Shown: positions 5,917-5,938 of the stretch, piece by piece | Layout: every line of letters begins with the position of its first letter | Numbering within the stretch: the stretch's first letter is position 1 | Source: CAZXDS01 sp964639525 | Lineage (GTDB): Bacteria > Bacteroidota > Ignavibacteria > Ignavibacteriales > Melioribacteraceae | Assembly: GCA_964639525.1 (NCBI GenBank) | Contig: CAZXDS010000206.1 | Location: 1 to 5,938 of the forward strand | Direction: 5' to 3' | DNA length: 5,938 nucleotides | Position numbers and translations under genes: made by a program | Notes under the pieces: model-generated | Seen by the model: the letters and a program-made list of their open reading frames with translations, nothing else | The model's database searches: none | What the model was told of the DNA's origin: nothing

Positions 5917-5938
5917 TAGTTAAAACTTCAGCATAAAT

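Larger units (their letters stand above)
5691..5938. other. 3' non-coding region with palindrome cluster
   Basis: No convincing gene is present after the ahcY terminator. Bases 5691-5758 are plain AT-rich sequence with one A/T-only inverted repeat (5704-5720). AAAGCCAA then occurs twice (5759-5766 and 5797-5804), the second copy inside a small hairpin. Two strong hairpins follow at 5826-5847 and 5853-5872, and a minus-strand promoter match lies at 5888-5916. A 66-codon open frame on the minus strand crosses both hairpins and is best read as a by-product of the repeats. Confidence 0.65.

Overview
This is an AT-rich bacterial window with four plus-strand protein genes and two non-coding flanks rich in inverted repeats. 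Every gene has a recognisable Shine-Dalgarno sequence (GGAGG, GGAGA, GAGGA or AAGGA). Together with the AT-rich codon use, the secreted DUF4139-type protein and the metK-ahcY pairing, this suggests a member of the FCB group. Ignavibacteria/Chlorobi fits better than classical Bacteroidetes, where such ribosome binding sites are usually weak. This assignment is inferred from gene style and was not tested by a search.

Layout. Bases 1-586 hold no convincing gene. They contain two mutually exclusive hairpins (57-111), an intrinsic terminator (131-160) that probably ends a transcript coming from the left, and three further palindromic elements (183-207, 225-256, 302-323), two of which share the same stem sequence. 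Bases 587-1948 encode a secreted, beta-rich DUF4139-family protein; its open frame extends back to 425, but the signal peptide and ribosome binding site fix the start at 587. A 106-base gap with a plausible sigma-70-type promoter (2000-2028) leads into a tight three-gene cluster: a sugar-1-phosphate nucleotidylyltransferase with a left-handed beta-helix tail (2055-3032), metK (3051-4187) and ahcY (4203-5633), with gaps of 18 and 15 bases. A strong intrinsic terminator (5654-5690) closes the cluster. Bases 5691-5938 hold a cluster of short perfect palindromes with TAAA/TTTA loops and a good minus-strand promoter match (5888-5916).

Function. MetK makes S-adenosylmethionine from methionine and ATP. 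Methyltransferases convert it to S-adenosylhomocysteine, and AhcY removes that product by hydrolysis to homocysteine and adenosine. The two genes therefore form two steps of the activated methyl cycle and appear to be co-transcribed. The nucleotidyltransferase in front of them supplies an NDP-sugar, most likely dTDP- or UDP-glucose, and has no obvious metabolic link to that cycle; shared transcription for housekeeping expression is the simplest explanation. The core genes look ordinary and intact. The least explained sequence lies in the two palindrome-rich flanks.
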